Below, in pieces: positions 5,696 to 7,825 of a stretch of 7,825 nt of DNA. A program made the position numbers and the translations under genes. The notes beneath the pieces are model-generated. The model did not search any database. It had not been told where the DNA came from and worked only from the letters and a program-made list of their open reading frames with translations. Where the stretch lies: contig JACMPN010000053.1 of NCBI GenBank assembly GCA_014377495.1, positions 1 through 7,825 of the forward strand. Direction: 5' to 3'. Position 1 is the stretch's first letter; each line of letters starts with the position of its first letter. This DNA is from Candidatus Sericytochromatia bacterium. Its GTDB lineage: Bacteria > Cyanobacteriota > Sericytochromatia > JACMPN01.

Positions 5696-6853
5696 TCAGT
5701 TCAATTGATCGGCGACCCGCTGGGCCAACGTCTGGCTCAACCGGACGGTCGCTTCGCTCAGCAGGGCGTCATGGCTCTTCAGGATGGGGGTCGTGTACTG
5801 CAGACGTTGCTGGTTATAGTCCAGGGCTCGCTGGTCGCCGATGACGTTGCTGATGCTCTCAATCGTGTCCGCTGTCCGCTCGGTTTCCGTCCAGGCTTTC
5901 GTCACCGTGCCGTCTGTGACGTCGATGATCTGCACGCTCGCCGACAACAGGACTTCGCGGGTCTGCCGCCACATCGTATAGGTGGCGTTGACGGTGTAAC
6001 GCAGGTTGTTATTATCGGTGATCACCCGGTTGGCGTTGTATTGCTCCCGGCGATCGGTGGGTGTCGTGGCGCTGACCTGGCTCACCCGACCGACGACGAG
6101 GTAGCGGACTCCGGCGAGCTTGCCCAGGCGGACGGCCGTCGTCGGATCGACGAGGCCGCTGGCCTGTAGACTGGCTTCTTTGACGATGTTATTCAGGTAT
6201 TGCCGGTCGACGAAAGACAGGAACTCGCCTTGGCGGGTCAGCAGGTCCTCGACCAGCTTGTCGCCGAGCATCTCGCCGGCCGTCCGGTAGTAGCTCGCAT
6301 TGTCGAAGGGCAGGATGCCCACCCGGACCATCGCCGCCGAGCGGGTCTTGGCATAGCGGGTGCTTGCGTCCCGGTAGCCCTGCACGTATGTCGTGGCCCG
6401 GCGGAAGCAGGTGGCGGCCTCCCGCAGGCGGCCGGTCTGCTCTTCGGCAAGGCCCTTGGCATAGAGCTTTGCGGCGGCCTTGTCCCGGTCGTCGTGCAGG
6501 CGTGCCGTCTGGGAGGACATGGGGGTGTCCAGGCGCACCTTTTCGGCCCGTTTGACGATGGTCTCCAGCGTTTCCAGGGAGCCGACCGCGGTTTCCCAGT
6601 CGGTAGCCAGCTCGGACCGATTGACCCGTTGCAGGACGTCGGCGAGGGCAGCCGACCAGATCTGCGGCCAGATGGCCCGGGCTTCCGGGTAGTCGTGGGC
6701 CTGTTCGACGGCATCCACGGTCTTGGTGGCCGCAATGACGGGCTCGCCCTTGCGTTCGGCATCGAGCGCCGCATCGTACGCCCAGACGTGGGCGCAACCG
6801 GAAACCATCAGGCACAGGGCGGCCGAAGCCAGTGTGCGCCGCCAAAAACGCAT
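5696..6853 (-). CDS. CsgG-like lipoprotein with helical/TPR-like N-terminal half
   Basis: Predicted lipoprotein of 385 residues, probably in the periplasm or at the outer membrane. The signal peptide ends in a classic lipobox VSGC (Cys20). Residues 21-170 are helical and TPR-like, for example AKGLAEEQTGRLREAATCFRRAT at 132-154. Residues about 175-385 match the CsgG/LpoB/FlgO group: VGILPFDNASYYRTAG (178-193), LGDKLVEDLL (197-206), then LVDPTTAVRLGKLAGVRYLVVGRV (234-257), whose VGxV strand is the most telling motif. The family includes the curli secretion pore CsgG and regulatory lipoproteins; without curlin or csgE/csgF genes nearby, a curli role is unlikely. Domain order resembles TPR-CsgG lipoproteins of unknown role. 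ATG at 6853 has a strong AAGGAG (6860-6865) at six bases. A longer in-frame reading to 7132 runs through a terminator and is an artefact. It is separated from the upstream gene by that terminator, so it likely has its own promoter or depends on read-through. Confidence 0.88.
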   Translation of the reverse strand: MRFWRRTLASAALCLMVSGCAHVWAYDAALDAERKGEPVIAATKTVDAVEQAHDYPEARAIWPQIWSAALADVLQRVNRSELATDWETAVGSLETLETIVKRAEKVRLDTPMSSQTARLHDDRDKAAAKLYAKGLAEEQTGRLREAATCFRRATTYVQGYRDASTRYAKTRSAAMVRVGILPFDNASYYRTAGEMLGDKLVEDLLTRQGEFLSFVDRQYLNNIVKEASLQASGLVDPTTAVRLGKLAGVRYLVVGRVSQVSATTPTDRREQYNANRVITDNNNLRYTVNATYTMWRQTREVLLSASVQIIDVTDGTVTKAWTETERTADTIESISNVIGDQRALDYNQQRLQYTTPILKSHDALLSEATVRLSQTLAQRVADQLN

Positions 6854-6897
6854 GGGACGCTCCTTAATCGGTGCAAAAAAGTGGAAACGGTGGGCCC

Positions 6898-6935
6898 GTA
6901 ACAAAACAGGCGGGCAGCTTGCGCCACCCGCCTGT
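6898..6935 (-). terminator. Strong intrinsic (Rho-independent) terminator
   Basis: On the minus strand, perfect nine-base arms ACAGGCGGG (6927-6935) and CCCGCCTGT (6906-6914) are extended inward by two G-U wobbles, a G-C and a C-G pair to a GCAA tetraloop of the GNRA type. That makes a 13-pair stem. The stem is followed at once by a T-rich tract (TTTTGTTA). It begins about ten bases after the TAG stop of the 124-residue protein gene, which is exactly where a terminator for that gene belongs, and it precedes the CsgG-like gene by about 45 bases. Confidence 0.93.
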
Positions 6936-6944
6936 CGGAAATAC

Positions 6945-7319
6945 CTACTGGTTGATGAGATCACCGATCTCGACTTTGAGCACGCCCATGCCGCGGGCTG
7001 TCGACTCGAGGACGACGGCATGCGACTTGGTGGCATCGGCTTGCAGTCCCTTGATGCGCACCGTGAAGGCGGCGCCTCGGGCGAAGACCAGCGGCGTTTC
7101 GTTGGAGAAATCCGTCGCCGGCTTGACCGCACCGTCCACGAGGACTTCGACCTGGTCGGCCCCGTAAACGGTGCCGTCGACAGTGACTTTGTCCAGGTGG
7201 GTCAGATTGGCCGTGGAAAGGCTGTTTTCGAGGGTGAATTCCAGGCCTTCCGGGGACTGGCGCAGGCTGCCTTTTTTGTACAGCTTCTTCAGCATGAACG
7301 AAGGAACGGCCATGGACAC
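6945..7319 (-). CDS. Small protein of 124 residues, probably a conserved beta-rich family, function unknown
   Basis: I cannot assign a function. The protein has no signal peptide or membrane span and looks cytoplasmic. The N-terminus is basic (SFMLKKLYKKGSLR at 7-20), followed by GLEFTLENSLSTANLTHLDKV, then alternating polar/hydrophobic stretches that suggest a beta-sandwich (VTVDGTVY, VEVLVDG, FTVRIKGL, AVVLEST, LKVEIGDL). I have an impression that this opening recurs in a family of short bacterial proteins, some carrying unreliable transferred names, but cannot verify it. The GTG at 7319 is preferred to the ATG at 7313, since AAGGAG sits eight bases from the GTG but fourteen from the ATG. 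The gene is monocistronic: divergent gene on one side and strong terminator on the other. Its Shine-Dalgarno nearly matches that of the CsgG-like gene (TTAAGGAG), hinting at high translation. Confidence 0.85.
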   Translation of the reverse strand: MSMAVPSFMLKKLYKKGSLRQSPEGLEFTLENSLSTANLTHLDKVTVDGTVYGADQVEVLVDGAVKPATDFSNETPLVFARGAAFTVRIKGLQADATKSHAVVLESTARGMGVLKVEIGDLINQ

Positions 7320-7321
7320 GG

Positions 7322-7378
7322 CGGTATCTCCTTAACTGGACCCTCGACGGGCCCTGATCTGGACGGGCACGGATACCG
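7322..7378 (-). promoter_or_regulatory. Candidate structured 5' leader of the 124-residue protein gene
   Basis: Arms CGGTATC (7372-7378, read on the minus strand) and GATACCG (7322-7328) are exact seven-base complements. The second arm covers the last G of the Shine-Dalgarno and the spacer up to the start codon. Between them, GGCCC-GTCGA-GGGTCC (around 7340-7355) can form an inner hairpin with one bulged base. The RNA could therefore switch between an open and a closed ribosome site. A known riboswitch class is not recognised, and seven pairs closing a 43-base loop could be chance. Confidence 0.3.
7328..7333 (-). promoter_or_regulatory. Shine-Dalgarno that fixes the GTG start of the 124-residue protein
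   Basis: AAGGAG on the minus strand is eight bases from GTG (7317-7319), the best spacing, and fourteen from the next in-frame ATG (7311-7313). It is part of TTAAGGAG, and its last G is also the first base of an inverted-repeat arm that could hide the site. Confidence 0.75.
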
Positions 7379-7398
7379 GCCTACTGCTCCAAAGGATG

Positions 7399-7427
7399 GG
7401 GACAAAGGCCGACTGGCACAGTATAGA
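7399..7427 (+). promoter_or_regulatory. Weak promoter-like element in the divergent intergenic region
   Basis: On the plus strand GGGACA and TATAGA are 17 bases apart, each matching four of six sigma-70 consensus bases, and would start transcription about 55 bases before the kinase ATG. The same AT patch read on the minus strand gives TATACT (7420-7425, five of six), which could be the -10 for the 124-residue protein gene, though without a matching -35. It is the only AT-rich patch between the two divergent genes, so it is the best place to look for both promoters. Confidence 0.35.
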
Positions 7428-7490
7428 CGCACTGCATCCAGACGGCGAGTTGCCTTGATGGGCGTCCGTCCCTGTGCGAGACTCCGCTCC

Positions 7491-7825
7491 ATGCAAAACC
7501 GTGCAGTCTGGCTGATCTACAACCCTGCCGCCGCCAATGGGCGCACCGCCCGTATCGCCCCCAAGGTTACCGCTGCCTTGGAAGACGCCGGCCATGCCGT
7601 CACCGCCGTCCCCACCGCCGGCCCCGGTCTGGCGGGTGATCAGGTGCGTGACGCCCTGCGCAGCGGTGTCGACACGGTGGCCGTCCTCGGCGGGGACGGG
7701 ACGCTGCACGAAGCGGTCAACGGCTTTGTCACTGACGGTCGTCCGACCCGGGCGGATGCCCGCCTGATCCTGCTCAGTGCCGGGACCGGCGGCGACTTTG
7801 CCCGCTCGCTGGCCCTGCCCGGCCG
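7491..7825 (+). CDS. Diacylglycerol/sphingosine-kinase-family lipid kinase, N-terminal 111 residues (partial)
   Basis: ATP-dependent lipid kinase of the DAGK catalytic family (YegS/DgkB/LCB5 type), which phosphorylates diacylglycerol or a related lipid at the inner face of the membrane. The start of the nucleotide-binding domain is clear: VWLIYNPAAANGR (6-18), the GGDGT motif at 67-71 in AVLGGDGTLHEAVNG, and SAGTGGDFARSL (96-107), equivalent to the usual GTxNDFA motif with Gly101 where Asn is common. The rest, including the beta-sandwich C-terminal domain, is outside the window. The ATG at 7491 fits the family's usual start; an in-frame ATG at 7458 would add eleven residues (MGVRPCARLRS) with no better ribosome site, and neither start has a clear Shine-Dalgarno. 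It is transcribed divergently from the 124-residue protein gene. The precise lipid substrate cannot be told. Confidence 0.9.
   Translation, partial: MQNRAVWLIYNPAAANGRTARIAPKVTAALEDAGHAVTAVPTAGPGLAGDQVRDALRSGVDTVAVLGGDGTLHEAVNGFVTDGRPTRADARLILLSAGTGGDFARSLALPG

Noticed and set aside
5696..7132. 478-residue version of the CsgG-like protein
   Set aside because: The extra 93 residues run through the intrinsic terminator and the 3' part of the neighbouring gene; the ATG at 6853 has an ideal Shine-Dalgarno and begins a lipoprotein signal.
7332..7709. Minus-strand 125-codon open frame overlapping the lipid kinase
   Set aside because: Gly/Asp-rich with no domain, opposite the GGDGT-containing kinase frame.

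Overview
The window is GC-rich, densely coded bacterial DNA. Seven of the eight supported genes lie on the minus strand and one partial gene is on the plus strand at the right edge. At least three predicted lipoproteins, one of them CsgG-like, suggest a diderm bacterium. The soluble-adenylyl-cyclase-type cyclase and the Pro/Thr-rich lipoprotein would fit several poorly cultured GC-rich phyla. I cannot name a taxon from this sequence alone.

Layout, read in the direction of minus-strand transcription (right to left): (1) 7491-7825, plus strand: start of a YegS/diacylglycerol-kinase-type lipid kinase, diverging from the rest. (2) 7320-7490: divergent intergenic region with a weak promoter-like element and an inverted repeat that touches the Shine-Dalgarno of the next gene. 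(3) 6945-7319: a 124-residue protein I cannot assign, with a GTG start and followed directly by a very clear intrinsic terminator. (4) 5696-6853: a lipoprotein with a helical, TPR-like N-terminal half and a CsgG-like C-terminal half. (5) 5595 down to 2697: a compact three-gene CUT1-type sugar ABC importer (binding lipoprotein, MalF-like permease, MalG-like permease) with overlapping genes and no ATPase. (6) 1238-2563: a multidomain secreted lipoprotein with a Pro-rich linker, a concanavalin A-like domain and a Pro/Thr-rich tail. (7) 1057-1191: a 44-residue single-span membrane protein. (8) 904 to the left edge: the N-terminal 301 residues of a class III cyclase with the tandem C1-C2 arrangement of soluble adenylyl cyclase.

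Functionally, the only clear working unit is the importer: the binding lipoprotein would capture a sugar or sugar derivative and pass it to the two permeases, powered by an ATPase encoded elsewhere. The other genes look like independent housekeeping, envelope and signalling genes, and I see no evidence that they form one system. I found no RNA genes, CRISPR array, insertion sequence or attachment site. No stretch over 300 bases lacks a gene. The most notable points are the altered ligand-site residues of the cyclase, the unassigned small protein with its structured leader and terminator, and the orphan CsgG-like lipoprotein.
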